Counted from the stretch's first letter, positions 7,727 to 14,582 are shown. The stretch is 14,800 nucleotides of DNA from an uncultured bacterium (GCA_905216175.1 CAJMSV010000047.1:1-14800); one strand, 5' to 3'. Translations and numbers: made by a program. Notes: generated from the letters alone by a model not told the origin.

Positions 7727-8695
7727 ATGGAAATGAACGAAGCGCTAATCTACTTACAAGAAGCACTAGGCCTCTCCGCCAAGGCCAAAACTTGGCCTGG
7801 ATCCGCACGCTTGCCGCTGCATCTGCGGGCGATTGAGGTCCGCGCTGTTGACGCAAACGGTTTTTCGTTTTTGCTTGCAAGTTTGCCTACTGGCGTCGGG
7901 CTTCCCGAGGCTAAGAGGGTCTATAGTCAGCTAGCCTTGCGTGCGGAGACTCCGGTTGTCGTTTCGTTTCCTGATGCCGATGCACGTCAGCGCAAGGCAT
8001 TGGTCGCACAAGGGATTCCCTTTGTCTGCCCAGGTAGACATGCTTTTCTTCCATTTATGGGCACAGCCTGCACGGAGAGGGGCGGTGCCCGGTTTCGCAA
8101 TCACGCGACCAAGATGTCACCCAACGCACAGGCTGCCGCAATCTGGGGAGCAGCCCGGGAGCCATATCGTCCCTATGACCTTTGTCGTGCGCTTGGCATT
8201 TCGGCAAGCCGTGCGAGTGAGGCCATAACCGAGCTTGTTGACAGGGGGCTCGCGAGGCGCGAGCGTTGCGAGCGACGTGTCGTCGTGCTCCCTGTCGCCG
8301 TTGATCTTTTGCTCAGCGAGCACATGGCAGAGCTCTCCTCGCCAGTCTCGAAGGTCTGTTTTGCAAGGAAGACGCCGCTGATCGACTATCTTGCTGACGC
8401 CGGGGAGACGGCGCTCGCCGCGCGTTCGATGCTCGCTGCGCCGGGCATGGAACAAAAGGCCGTCTTAAGAAGTGCATGGCGTCAACTGAGCGATCTCGAA
8501 GTCGCAGACGGGGAGTTGCCGGATAACGTAACGGCGATGATCCAAGTGTGGCGCTATACGCCCGTGTTTGTCGGCTCCTCCCGTGTCGACGACATTTCGC
8601 TTGCGCTATCTTTGGCGGCAATCGACGATGAGCGAATTCAGCTCGAAGTCGATCGCATGTTTGGAAAGGAATATCCATGGCAAGAAGCGCTGTAG
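7727..8695 (+). CDS. Winged-helix DNA-binding protein, putative AbiEi-like antitoxin/repressor
   Basis: The product is 322 residues from ATG 7727. Starts at 7658, 7688 and 7733 are in the same frame. I prefer 7727 or 7733 because a TATAAT box and palindrome lie at 7691-7714, inside the longer versions. Residues about 1-125 form an alpha/beta domain with a GIPFVCPGRHAFLPF-like segment. A winged helix-turn-helix follows (about 130-190: YDLCRALGIS, SRASEAITELVDRGL). The C-terminal third is helical and unrecognised. The gene overlaps the downstream nucleotidyltransferase by 19 bases, which with the domain plan suggests a type IV AbiE-like toxin-antitoxin pair in which this protein is antitoxin and autorepressor. 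No signal peptide or membrane segment is visible, so it should be cytoplasmic. It could instead be a plain MarR-like regulator. The pairing is the strongest argument; assignment to AbiEi is by resemblance only. Confidence 0.6.
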   Translation: MEMNEALIYLQEALGLSAKAKTWPGSARLPLHLRAIEVRAVDANGFSFLLASLPTGVGLPEAKRVYSQLALRAETPVVVSFPDADARQRKALVAQGIPFVCPGRHAFLPFMGTACTERGGARFRNHATKMSPNAQAAAIWGAAREPYRPYDLCRALGISASRASEAITELVDRGLARRERCERRVVVLPVAVDLLLSEHMAELSSPVSKVCFARKTPLIDYLADAGETALAARSMLAAPGMEQKAVLRSAWRQLSDLEVADGELPDNVTAMIQVWRYTPVFVGSSRVDDISLALSLAAIDDERIQLEVDRMFGKEYPWQEAL

Positions 8696-8976
8696 AAGGT
8701 CTCCAAGAATTTCAGCAGCATATGCAAAAAGCTGCAGGATCGTATGCCCTTATCGGCGGCACGGCATGCGACATTTTGCTCTCGGAGGCGGGACTTCCGT
8801 TTAGGGCGACTCACGATTTTGATGTGGTAATTGTCGCCGATGACCGGTTGCCTCAGATGGCAGAAGCTATATGGACTTTGGTGCGTGATGGCGGCTACCG
8901 CTGCGGCTGGGGCGAAGGTAAAGGCTCGTGTTTTTATCGGTTTACAGAGCCTAAGAGGCCGGGTACCCCCATATGA
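8677..8976 (+). CDS. N-terminal half of an AbiEii-like nucleotidyltransferase, split gene
   Basis: ATG 8677 has AAGGAA upstream and overlaps the antitoxin gene by 19 bases. The 99 residues contain the nucleotidyltransferase start: YALIGGTACDILL with G27-G28, then HDFDVVIV with D47 and D49 as likely metal-binding acids. The chain then runs to FYRFTEPKRPG and breaks off with TPI and a TGA at 8974. Relatives I recall continue from here directly into a 'P-x-M-I-E-L-F' segment, which is exactly how the next frame begins. Adding one T after 8964 would read GGT TAC CCC CAT ATG ATT (G-Y-P-H-M-I) and fuse both halves into 257 residues. Related AbiEii/MenA enzymes add nucleotides to tRNA and act as toxins. 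As written the fragment lacks the C-terminal domain and is probably inactive unless the halves reassemble. Confidence 0.65.
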   Translation: MARSAVEGLQEFQQHMQKAAGSYALIGGTACDILLSEAGLPFRATHDFDVVIVADDRLPQMAEAIWTLVRDGGYRCGWGEGKGSCFYRFTEPKRPGTPI

Positions 8977-9449
8977 TTGAACTCTTCGCGAAGTGCCCCG
9001 ACTTTCTAAAGGGTCGTGAGGGGATTGATGTGGCGCCAATTCACGTTGATGAAAACATAAGCAGTCTTTCGGCAATTTTGTTGGACGATGCTTACTACAG
9101 CTTGTTCCTTCAGGGAATTCGGACCGTAGGCGGCGTTTCGGTCCTAGGTACGGAATACATTGTCCCGTTCAAAGCGAAGGCGTATCTCGACCTAAAAGCT
9201 AGAAGGGAAGCGGGGGAGAACGTTGATTCGAAGAAGGTAAAAAAGCATAAACGCGATGCGCTGAGGCTTGCTCAGTTGCTTGGCGAGTCGGAAGGTGTCG
9301 ACCTACGCGGAGAACTGAAGGACGATATGCTTGCGTTTGTTAAAGATTGTGAGGTGGGCGACGTCAATCTGAAACAGATTGGGGTTGCGGGCGTAACGAT
9401 GGCGCAGTTGCTCGAGACGATGAAAGCAACATATGGCTTGATTGGTTGA
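8973..9449 (+). CDS. C-terminal half of the split AbiEii-like nucleotidyltransferase
   Basis: This frame opens with ATG 8973 inside the ATGA that also stops the preceding frame, so a ribosome could in principle re-initiate here by coupling. There is no good independent ribosome-binding site. The 158 residues begin MIELFAKCPDFLK and carry IDVAPIHVDENISSLSAILLD-like and VPFKAKAYLDLKAR motifs, followed by KKVKKHKRDALRLAQLL. These are typical of the second half of AbiEii/AbiGii-type nucleotidyltransferases, where the lysines likely contact nucleotide or substrate RNA. It has no catalytic DxD of its own. I read it as the downstream half of a gene broken by a one-base deletion near 8964; a true two-subunit enzyme is the alternative. 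Confidence 0.65.
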   Translation: MIELFAKCPDFLKGREGIDVAPIHVDENISSLSAILLDDAYYSLFLQGIRTVGGVSVLGTEYIVPFKAKAYLDLKARREAGENVDSKKVKKHKRDALRLAQLLGESEGVDLRGELKDDMLAFVKDCEVGDVNLKQIGVAGVTMAQLLETMKATYGLIG

Positions 9450-9464
9450 GTGGGGTTACGTGGC

Positions 9465-9495
9465 CCGGACGGTGCAGTCAAGCTGCGTTGTCCGG
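9465..9495. other. Hairpin between the nucleotidyltransferase and the sortase
   Basis: CCGGAC (9465-9470) pairs with GTCCGG (9490-9495), and GCAG (9474-9477) with CTGC (9483-9486); the bases between can form G-U pairs, giving one 13-bp stem with a TCAAG loop. No T tract follows. TATTAT at 9517-9522 might be a -10 element for the sortase, but I find no matching -35. Confidence 0.35.
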
Positions 9496-9560
9496 CGCAT
9501 GGGCTCGCTAATCGGCTATTATTTGTTTAGACAACCTGAACTGTAGAGGAGTGACCGGCG

Positions 9561-10499
9561 ATGGTGCAGGGCGCCAAACATATGAAGAGCAATAACGCCG
9601 CGGCCAATGGCGGCTCAAGCCCTCAGCCCAAACCTCAACCAAAGCCCAAGCGCCGTCGCAAGCGACTGCCGCGCTGGGCCGACCGGCTCATCACCATCGT
9701 CATCATCCTTATTGGCGTGGGCCTTATGACCTGGCCATGGATCTTGGATCGGCTCGAGGCCTCGGGCGTGTTCAACCAGATCAGCACCGTGTCCAGCACC
9801 GTGGACGCGCTGTCTGCCGAGGAGCGCGAGCGCATCCTGCTCCAGGCGCGCTCCTTTAACGAGCAGCTGGCGGGCGAGGCCACCGAGCTCCCCGCCGACC
9901 AGATCGAGCCCTACGCTCAGCAGCTCATCTTTGACCGCGATCCCATGATGAGCTGGGTTGAGATCCCCTCCATCGACGTGAGCATGCCCATCTACCACGG
10001 CACGAGCGAGGAGGTCCTCATGGCAGGCGTCGGCCACCTGGAGGGCACGAGCCTGCCGGTGGGCGGCACCTCGACGCATTGCGTGCTCACCGCGCACTCG
10101 GGCATGCGCAACCTGAGCATGTTCGACGACATCCACTCGCTGGAGCCCGGCGACCTGGTGCTGCTGCACACCATGAACAAGACGCTCGCCTACAAGATGG
10201 TGGACTCCGAGGTGGTGCTGCCCGAGGAGATGGAGTCGCTGACCATCGAGCCCGGCGCCGACAAGGTGACGCTCGTCACCTGCACGCCTTACGGCGTAAA
10301 CGACCATCGCCTGCTGGTGCACTGCGTGCGCACCAAGTACAACAAGAAGGACGTCGACAAACAAAAGTCGCTGGCCGGCCGCCACTGGGGCAAGCGCGAG
10401 TTTGCCGTGCTCATTGTGGTCGTAGCCATTGTGCTGTTGCTGCTGGACATCGTGATCCACGCGGTCCGCAAGCGCCGCAAGGCCAAGGCCTCGGCATAG
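9561..10499 (+). CDS. Class C pilus-polymerising sortase
   Basis: ATG 9561 follows AGAGGAG (9545-9551). The 312-residue protein has a Pro/Lys/Arg-rich cytoplasmic N terminus, a membrane helix (about 43-63), the sortase beta-barrel (about 125-260), a second membrane helix (about 281-302) and a basic tail; two flanking helices are typical of class C enzymes. Catalytic residues are visible: H179 in LTAHSG, C241 in TLVTCTPYG and R250 in DHRLLV. The enzyme cleaves LPxTG-like signals and joins pilins through the pilin-motif lysine, so the three proteins at 231-7213 are its probable substrates. The usual DPW/DPF lid is not obvious: only a DPM lies just before VEIPSI, and the equivalent upstream position reads EPY. 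It has its own leader and lies after the AbiE-like module, unlike the usual pilin-sortase adjacency. Confidence in sortase identity is very high; that it serves these pilins is inferred from neighbourhood. Confidence 0.93.
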   Translation: MVQGAKHMKSNNAAANGGSSPQPKPQPKPKRRRKRLPRWADRLITIVIILIGVGLMTWPWILDRLEASGVFNQISTVSSTVDALSAEERERILLQARSFNEQLAGEATELPADQIEPYAQQLIFDRDPMMSWVEIPSIDVSMPIYHGTSEEVLMAGVGHLEGTSLPVGGTSTHCVLTAHSGMRNLSMFDDIHSLEPGDLVLLHTMNKTLAYKMVDSEVVLPEEMESLTIEPGADKVTLVTCTPYGVNDHRLLVHCVRTKYNKKDVDKQKSLAGRHWGKREFAVLIVVVAIVLLLLDIVIHAVRKRRKAKASA

Positions 10500-10511
10500 G
10501 GCATTCTCCAG

Positions 10512-10622
10512 AACCATCACAATGGGGACAGGCACCTTTGTGGTGATCGGGGCTTCCAAACCATCACAACATTCGATGAAAATCGCGATTTTGACGAAAA
10601 GCGTCGAATGTTGTGATGGTTT
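10512..10622. repeat. Long inverted repeat and three copies of AACCATCACAA
   Basis: A 19-bp perfect inverted repeat has arms at 10558-10576 and 10604-10622, with a 27-base loop that itself contains the palindrome AAAATCGCGATTTT (10579-10592). The 11-mer AACCATCACAA occurs at 10512-10522 and 10559-10569 and inverted at 10611-10621. Between the first two copies lies GGGGACAGGCACCTTTG (10524-10540), a word I recall as recurring in intergenic REP-like elements of bacteria. The array resembles dispersed REP/BIME-type sequence more than a gene. Confidence 0.6.
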
Positions 10623-10690
10623 TCGTTGTGGGCGAGACGGTTTTCATTGCGGGCGAGACGGTTTTCGCTATGGACGGTGCGGTTTCGCTG
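10618..10690. repeat. Tandem 21-bp repeats (three units and part of a fourth)
   Basis: Units at 10618-10638 and 10639-10659 share GGTTTTC-TTG-GGGCGAGAC with two differences. A degenerate third unit is at 10660-10680 and a partial fourth begins GGTTTCGCTG at 10681. The first unit overlaps the right arm of the inverted repeat before it. There are no spacers, so it is not a CRISPR array. The short open frames across it follow the repeat and have no coding support. Confidence 0.65.
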
Positions 10691-10697
10691 CAGAACC

Positions 10698-10726
10698 GCC
10701 AGCCCGCCGCCTGCCAGCCCGCCGCC
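10698..10726. repeat. 14-bp direct repeat
   Basis: GCCAGCCCGCCGCC occurs at 10698-10711 and again at 10713-10726, separated by a single T (period 15). It is the last element of the repeat-rich gap between sortase and gatC. Confidence 0.6.
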
Positions 10727-10760
10727 CTCGTTACGTTTTCGCTGCATTTGGGTAAAGCGC

Positions 10761-10789
10761 CTGCTCCACGCGGCGTTGCCTTGTATACT
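10761..10789 (+). promoter_or_regulatory. Probable gatCAB promoter
   Basis: TATACT at 10784-10789, preceded directly by TG, makes a good -10 element 35 bases before the gatC start. The -35 position 17 bases upstream (CTGCTC, 10761-10766) is weak. It is the only convincing -10 close to gatC. Confidence 0.4.
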
Positions 10790-10824
10790 AGAGCGGTTTA
10801 TCTGTTATGCGGAAGGGAGCGCCT

Positions 10825-11136
10825 ATGGCACTCAGCGAGAAAGACGTGCGCGGCATCGCCGAGTACGCAAAGATCGCACTGACCGATGACGAGCTCACCC
10901 AGATGACGTCCTACATGAACGACGCCGTCCAGATGCTCGAGCCCGTCCTGCAATATGACTTACCCGACGTGGAGCCCACGTTCCATCCTATCGGAAGCCT
11001 GTCCAACGTGATGGGCGATGACCTGCGCGAGCCCGAGCGCGACCTGCCGCTCGACGTTGCGCTCGAAAACGCAGGCAGCGCGCGCGACCGCTACTTCCGC
11101 GTGCCGTCCATTTTGGGAGAGGGGGAGAGCGAGTAA
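10825..11136 (+). CDS. gatC: Asp/Glu-tRNA amidotransferase subunit C
   Basis: ATG 10825 follows AAGGGAG (10813-10819) and gives a 103-residue protein starting MALSEKDV; an upstream in-frame ATG at 10807 is less well placed. GatC is a small scaffold that wraps around GatA and GatB. The order of motifs is typical: an N-terminal helical segment with VRGIAEYAKIALTDDE, a middle LEPVLQYDLPDVEPTFHP, then LREPERD and a C-terminal YFRVPSIL. Its length fits the family (about 95-105). The stop overlaps the gatA start by one base (TAATG), so the subunits are probably made by coupled translation. It starts the three-gene operon. Confidence 0.95.
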   Translation: MALSEKDVRGIAEYAKIALTDDELTQMTSYMNDAVQMLEPVLQYDLPDVEPTFHPIGSLSNVMGDDLREPERDLPLDVALENAGSARDRYFRVPSILGEGESE

Positions 11137-12650
11137 TGGCTCAGAGCTTCGATTCCCTTGCCGCCGCTCAGATCGCCGCGGGCGTTGCCGCCGGCGACTT
11201 TACCGCTACCGAGGTGGCCCAGGCCTCCCTTGCCGCCATCGAGGCGCGCGAGGGCGGGGTCCAGGCATTCCTGCAGGTGGCGCCCGAGCTTGCGCTCGAG
11301 GCCGCTGCGCGCGTTGATGCCGACCGTGCCGCAGGCAAGCCGCTGCCTCCGCTCGCGGGCGTGCCACTGGCCATCAAGGACAACATGAACCTCGTGGGCA
11401 CGCGCACCACCTGCGCTTCCCGCATGCTCGAGAACTACCAGAGCGTCTACACCGCCACCTGCGTCCAGCGCATGCTCGATGCCGGCTGCCTGCCCATGGG
11501 CAAGGCCAACATGGACGAGTTTGCCTTTGGCAGTTCTACCGAGAGTTCGGCGTTCCACCGCACCAACAACCCCTGGGATACCGAGCGCGTGCCCGGCGGC
11601 TCCTCGGGCGGCTCCGCTGCCGCCGGCGCCGCGGGCGAGGTCGCGCTCTCGCTGGGCTCGGACACCGGCGGCTCCATTCGCCAGCCGGCGTCGCTGTGCG
11701 GCGTGGTGGGCTTTAAGCCCACGTATGGTGCCGTGAGCCGTTACGGCGTGGTTGCCTTTGGCTCGTCGCTCGACCAGGTGGGTCCCTTTGGCCGCACGGT
11801 CGAGGATGTCGCGCTGGCCATGAACGCGCTTACCGGCGCGGGCCACGATCCGTACGACTGCACCAGCCAGGATTGCGCCGTCGACTTTACCGAGCATCTC
11901 AACGACAGCATCGAGGGTAAGCGCGTGGGCATCATCCCCGCGTTTATGGAGGCCGAGGGCCTGACGCCCGAGGTCAAGGCCGCTGTTCAGCGCGCCGCCC
12001 AGGAGCTGCAGAACCAGGGTGCCGAGCTGGTCGAGGTCGACCTGCCGCACCTGGACGCCGCCATCGCCGCCTACTACGTTATCGGCCCGGCCGAGGCGTT
12101 CTCCAACCTGGCTCGCTTCGACGGCATTCGCTACGGCTACCAGGAGGAGGGCTGCGCCAACCTGTCCGACCAGAGCTCGCTGTCGCGCGCCCACGGCTTT
12201 GGCGCCGAGGCCAAGCGCCGTCAGATGCTCGGCGCCTACCTGCTGAGCTCGGGCGTGTACGACAAGTACTACTACGCTGCGCAAAAGGCCCGCACACTCA
12301 TCACGCAGGACTACGACGCCGCGTATGCCAAGGTGGATACCATCCTCATGCCCGCCTCGCCGCGCACGGCCTTTAAGTTTGGCGAGATCAGTGACCCCAC
12401 GCAGATGTACCTCTCCGACCTGTACACCATCTCGCTCAACATTTGCGGCAACGGTGGCATCTCGGTGCCGCTGGGCCTGGGCGAGGACACTCAACTGCCC
12501 GTTTCTGCCCAGCTGGTGGGGCCTGCCTTTAAGGACCGTCAGCTGCTCACGTTTGCCCGCGCCCTGGAGCGCGGCTTTGCCGATGCCGCCACGGGCGCGC
12601 CCGCGCTTTCCGTCGCGCCCGATTTTGCCGGGAAGGGAGGCGAGCTGTAA
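11136..12650 (+). CDS. gatA: Asp/Glu-tRNA amidotransferase subunit A (amidase)
   Basis: The 504-residue protein starts at ATG 11136 in TAATG, with a GGGGGAGAG site just upstream. GatA hydrolyses glutamine and passes ammonia to GatB, which amidates Glu-tRNA(Gln) or Asp-tRNA(Asn) in bacteria lacking the cognate synthetases. The amidase-signature catalytic set is intact: K81 in PLAIKDN, S156 in PGGSSGGS (the cis-Ser) and S180 in SDTGGSIRQP, each offset by two from the residues I recall for the Staphylococcus aureus enzyme (K79, S154, S178). VGFKPTYG follows as expected. Length is slightly above the usual 480-490. It sits between gatC and gatB with one-base overlaps at each end, the standard operon for the heterotrimer. 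Confidence 0.97.
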   Translation: MAQSFDSLAAAQIAAGVAAGDFTATEVAQASLAAIEAREGGVQAFLQVAPELALEAAARVDADRAAGKPLPPLAGVPLAIKDNMNLVGTRTTCASRMLENYQSVYTATCVQRMLDAGCLPMGKANMDEFAFGSSTESSAFHRTNNPWDTERVPGGSSGGSAAAGAAGEVALSLGSDTGGSIRQPASLCGVVGFKPTYGAVSRYGVVAFGSSLDQVGPFGRTVEDVALAMNALTGAGHDPYDCTSQDCAVDFTEHLNDSIEGKRVGIIPAFMEAEGLTPEVKAAVQRAAQELQNQGAELVEVDLPHLDAAIAAYYVIGPAEAFSNLARFDGIRYGYQEEGCANLSDQSSLSRAHGFGAEAKRRQMLGAYLLSSGVYDKYYYAAQKARTLITQDYDAAYAKVDTILMPASPRTAFKFGEISDPTQMYLSDLYTISLNICGNGGISVPLGLGEDTQLPVSAQLVGPAFKDRQLLTFARALERGFADAATGAPALSVAPDFAGKGGEL

Positions 12651-14326
12651 TGAAGGAGCTTTCCGAGGTCCTGCAGGATTGGGAGGCCGTGATCGGCCTG
12701 GAGATCCATACCGAGCTCACCGCACTCGATACCAAGATGTTCTGCAACTGCAAACTCAGCCACGATGACGAGCCCAACGCCAACGTGTGCCCGGTGTGCT
12801 TGGGCCTGCCCGGCGCCCTGCCGGTGCCCAACAAGCGTGCCATCGAGAGCATCGTCAAGGCCGGTCTTGCCACCAACTGCGAGATCCAGCGCCACTCGAT
12901 GTTCTACCGCAAGCACTACTTCTATCCCGATATGGCCAAGAACTTCCAGACCACGCAGGGTCCGGTCGCCTTTGCCATGTACGGTCACCTGGACCTGGAC
13001 GTGACCGGTCGCGGTGCCGCCGAGCGCCCCGACTGCGCGTTTGGCGAGGCCGAGGCCCAGAGCCTGGCGAGCGCTTCGGCCAACGCCGAGGGCCTGTCCA
13101 CGTCCATGACGTCGACCATGCGCGAGGGCAACCAGCGCGCCGGCCATCTGGCCAGCTACGACGCGTCCAACCTGCAGATGCCCGAGCGTCGCGAGGACGG
13201 TTCCTACACGGTGCCTATCCGCATTCTGCGCATCCACATGGAGGAAGACGCTGCCAAGATGGTCCACGTGGGCGGCGCCGAGGGCCGCATTACCGCCGCG
13301 GCCGAGTCGCTCGTCGACTACAACCGCTGCGGTACGCCTTTGATTGAGCTCGTGACTGAGCCCGATTTGCGTACGCCCGAGGAGGCCCGCCTGTTTATGG
13401 AGAAGCTTCGTCGCATTTTTGTGACGCTGGGCATTTCGGACTGCTCCATGGAGAAGGGCTCCATGCGCTGCGACGGCAACGTGTCGCTGCGTCGCCGCGG
13501 CGAGACCAAGCTGGGCACCAAGACCGAGCTCAAGAACCTCAACTCGTTTAAGAGCCTGCATGACGGCCTTGCCTACGAGATCTGCCGCCAGGCCGAGGTG
13601 CTCGAGGAGGGTGGCATCATCTATCAGGAGACCCGCCACTGGGAGCCCAGCCGCAAGCGCACCGTGGTTATGCGTGTGAAGGAGACGGCCGACGACTATC
13701 GCCTGTTCCCCGATCCCGACTTGGCGCCGTTCGATCTGGATGACGAGTTCATCGACCGCTGCCGTAGCGAGATTCCCGAGCTGCCCGATGCCAAGCGCGC
13801 CCGTTTTGAGGCCGACTTTGGCATTAAGGCGGCGGACGCCGAGCAAATCGCCGGCGACCCGGATTTTGCCGAGTTCTTTGAGGCTGCCGCTGCCGGTATG
13901 GCTGGCAAGGAAACCCAGACGGTTGCAAACTTGCTGGTCAACGAGATGATCGCCTACCTTAAGGGCGCGGGTGTCTCGCTCGCCGAGTCCGGTATTGCGC
14001 CGGCTCAGGTTGCGGCGCTTGCCAAGTTGCTCGCGACCGATGCCATCAGCTCCAACCAGGCTCATGAGGTCTTTGAGGCCATGGCCCAGACCGGCGACGA
14101 CCCCAACAAGATCGTCGACGAGCGCGGCATGCGCCAGGTGAGCGATGCCGGCGCGCTGCAGCCGATTGTGGACGAGGTGCTGGCAAACTGTGCCGAGCAG
14201 GCGCAGCAGTATCGTGATGGCAACCAGAAGGTCATCGGCTTTTTGGTGGGCCAGTGCATGAAGGCAAGCCGCGGCAAGGGCAACCCGAAGCTCTTCAACG
14301 AGTTGCTGAGAACGTCGCTCTCGTAA
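12650..14326 (+). CDS. gatB: Asp/Glu-tRNA amidotransferase subunit B, with an internal insertion
   Basis: The 558-residue protein starts at ATG 12650 in TAATG. GatB binds the mischarged tRNA, phosphorylates the aminoacyl group with ATP and accepts ammonia from GatA. The N-terminal WEAVIGLEIHTEL motif, a four-Cys zinc-type set (CNC and CPVCLGLPG), YFYPDM, HMEEDAAKMVHVGG and the signature DYNRCGTPLIELVTEPD (about 223-239) are present. The C-terminal YqeY-like helical domain ends in IGFLVGQCMKASRGKGNP. It is about 60-80 residues longer than the usual 475-500. The excess lies between YGHLDLDVTG (from Y111) and IRILRIHMEED (from I190): about 70 residues, where other GatB proteins have 15-20. The insert is Ala/Ser/Glu rich and mostly polar. 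It should be a surface loop near the ATP site or a helical excursion; function unknown. Confidence 0.96.
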   Translation: MKELSEVLQDWEAVIGLEIHTELTALDTKMFCNCKLSHDDEPNANVCPVCLGLPGALPVPNKRAIESIVKAGLATNCEIQRHSMFYRKHYFYPDMAKNFQTTQGPVAFAMYGHLDLDVTGRGAAERPDCAFGEAEAQSLASASANAEGLSTSMTSTMREGNQRAGHLASYDASNLQMPERREDGSYTVPIRILRIHMEEDAAKMVHVGGAEGRITAAAESLVDYNRCGTPLIELVTEPDLRTPEEARLFMEKLRRIFVTLGISDCSMEKGSMRCDGNVSLRRRGETKLGTKTELKNLNSFKSLHDGLAYEICRQAEVLEEGGIIYQETRHWEPSRKRTVVMRVKETADDYRLFPDPDLAPFDLDDEFIDRCRSEIPELPDAKRARFEADFGIKAADAEQIAGDPDFAEFFEAAAAGMAGKETQTVANLLVNEMIAYLKGAGVSLAESGIAPAQVAALAKLLATDAISSNQAHEVFEAMAQTGDDPNKIVDERGMRQVSDAGALQPIVDEVLANCAEQAQQYRDGNQKVIGFLVGQCMKASRGKGNPKLFNELLRTSLS

Positions 14327-14329
14327 ACG

Positions 14330-14472
14330 GGAACCCGGGAGCCCCGGCAGGGCGGGTGCTTCCTCAAAATTTCGAACAGTCCTGCGCAAGACGAAGGCCA
14401 CATTAAGTGGCCTTCTTTGCGTGCGGAACTCATTTTGAGCAAGCACCCGTCCTGCCGGGGCTTCCGGGTTCC
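14330..14472. repeat. 143-bp element with 41-bp inverted ends enclosing a terminator
   Basis: Positions 14330-14370 match the reverse complement of 14432-14472 at 38 of 41 positions (outer end GGAACCCGG, inner end CTCAAAAT). The intervening 61 bases hold a separate hairpin at 14393-14415. It starts 4 bases after the gatB stop. It could be a MITE-like mobile insert, a structured RNA, or a double-stem transcript end; I see no clear target-site duplication. Confidence 0.65.
14393..14419 (+). terminator. Intrinsic terminator after gatB
   Basis: GAAGGCCAC (14393-14401) pairs perfectly with GTGGCCTTC (14407-14415) around an ATTAA loop, followed by TTTGC. It lies 67 bases after the gatB stop, inside the larger inverted repeat, and is the probable end of the gatCAB transcript. 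Confidence 0.75.
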
Positions 14473-14520
14473 GTGACGACTCGGCCGTTCGGGTCAGGTA
14501 GGCTGAATGGAATAGAGTGA

Positions 14521-14550
14521 ATGGGCGCGCCGTTGGCGCGTCCATTTTTG
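14521..14550 (+). terminator. Second intrinsic terminator downstream of gatB
   Basis: ATGGGCGCGCC (14521-14531) and GGCGCGTCCAT (14535-14545) form an 11-bp stem with one G-U pair and a GTT loop, running directly into a T tract (14545-14549). It probably backs up the terminator at 14393. The span between them has no gene. Confidence 0.75.
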
Positions 14551-14555
14551 TGCGG

Positions 14556-14582
14556 GTGACAAAGGGACTGTCCCTTTGTCAC
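14556..14582. repeat. REP-like 27-bp palindrome
   Basis: GTGACAAAGGGAC (14556-14568) and GTCCCTTTGTCAC (14570-14582) are perfect complements around a single T. I recall AAAGGGAC-GTCCCTTT words as common intergenic repeats, some linked to REP-associated transposases; no transposase is visible here. The GGGGACAGGCACC word at 10524 may belong to the same kind of element. Confidence 0.65.

Noticed and set aside
10618..10690. Tandem repeats as a small CRISPR array
   Set aside because: The units abut without spacers and no cas gene is present.
10522..10889. Several overlapping open frames of 76-89 codons in the sortase-gatC gap
   Set aside because: They follow inverted and tandem repeats, appear on both strands, and lack ribosome-binding sites or recognisable domains.
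11091..14545. Long minus-strand open frames opposite gatA and gatB
   Set aside because: High-GC coding DNA commonly leaves the antisense frame open. Their translations show no family and the plus-strand genes are certain.
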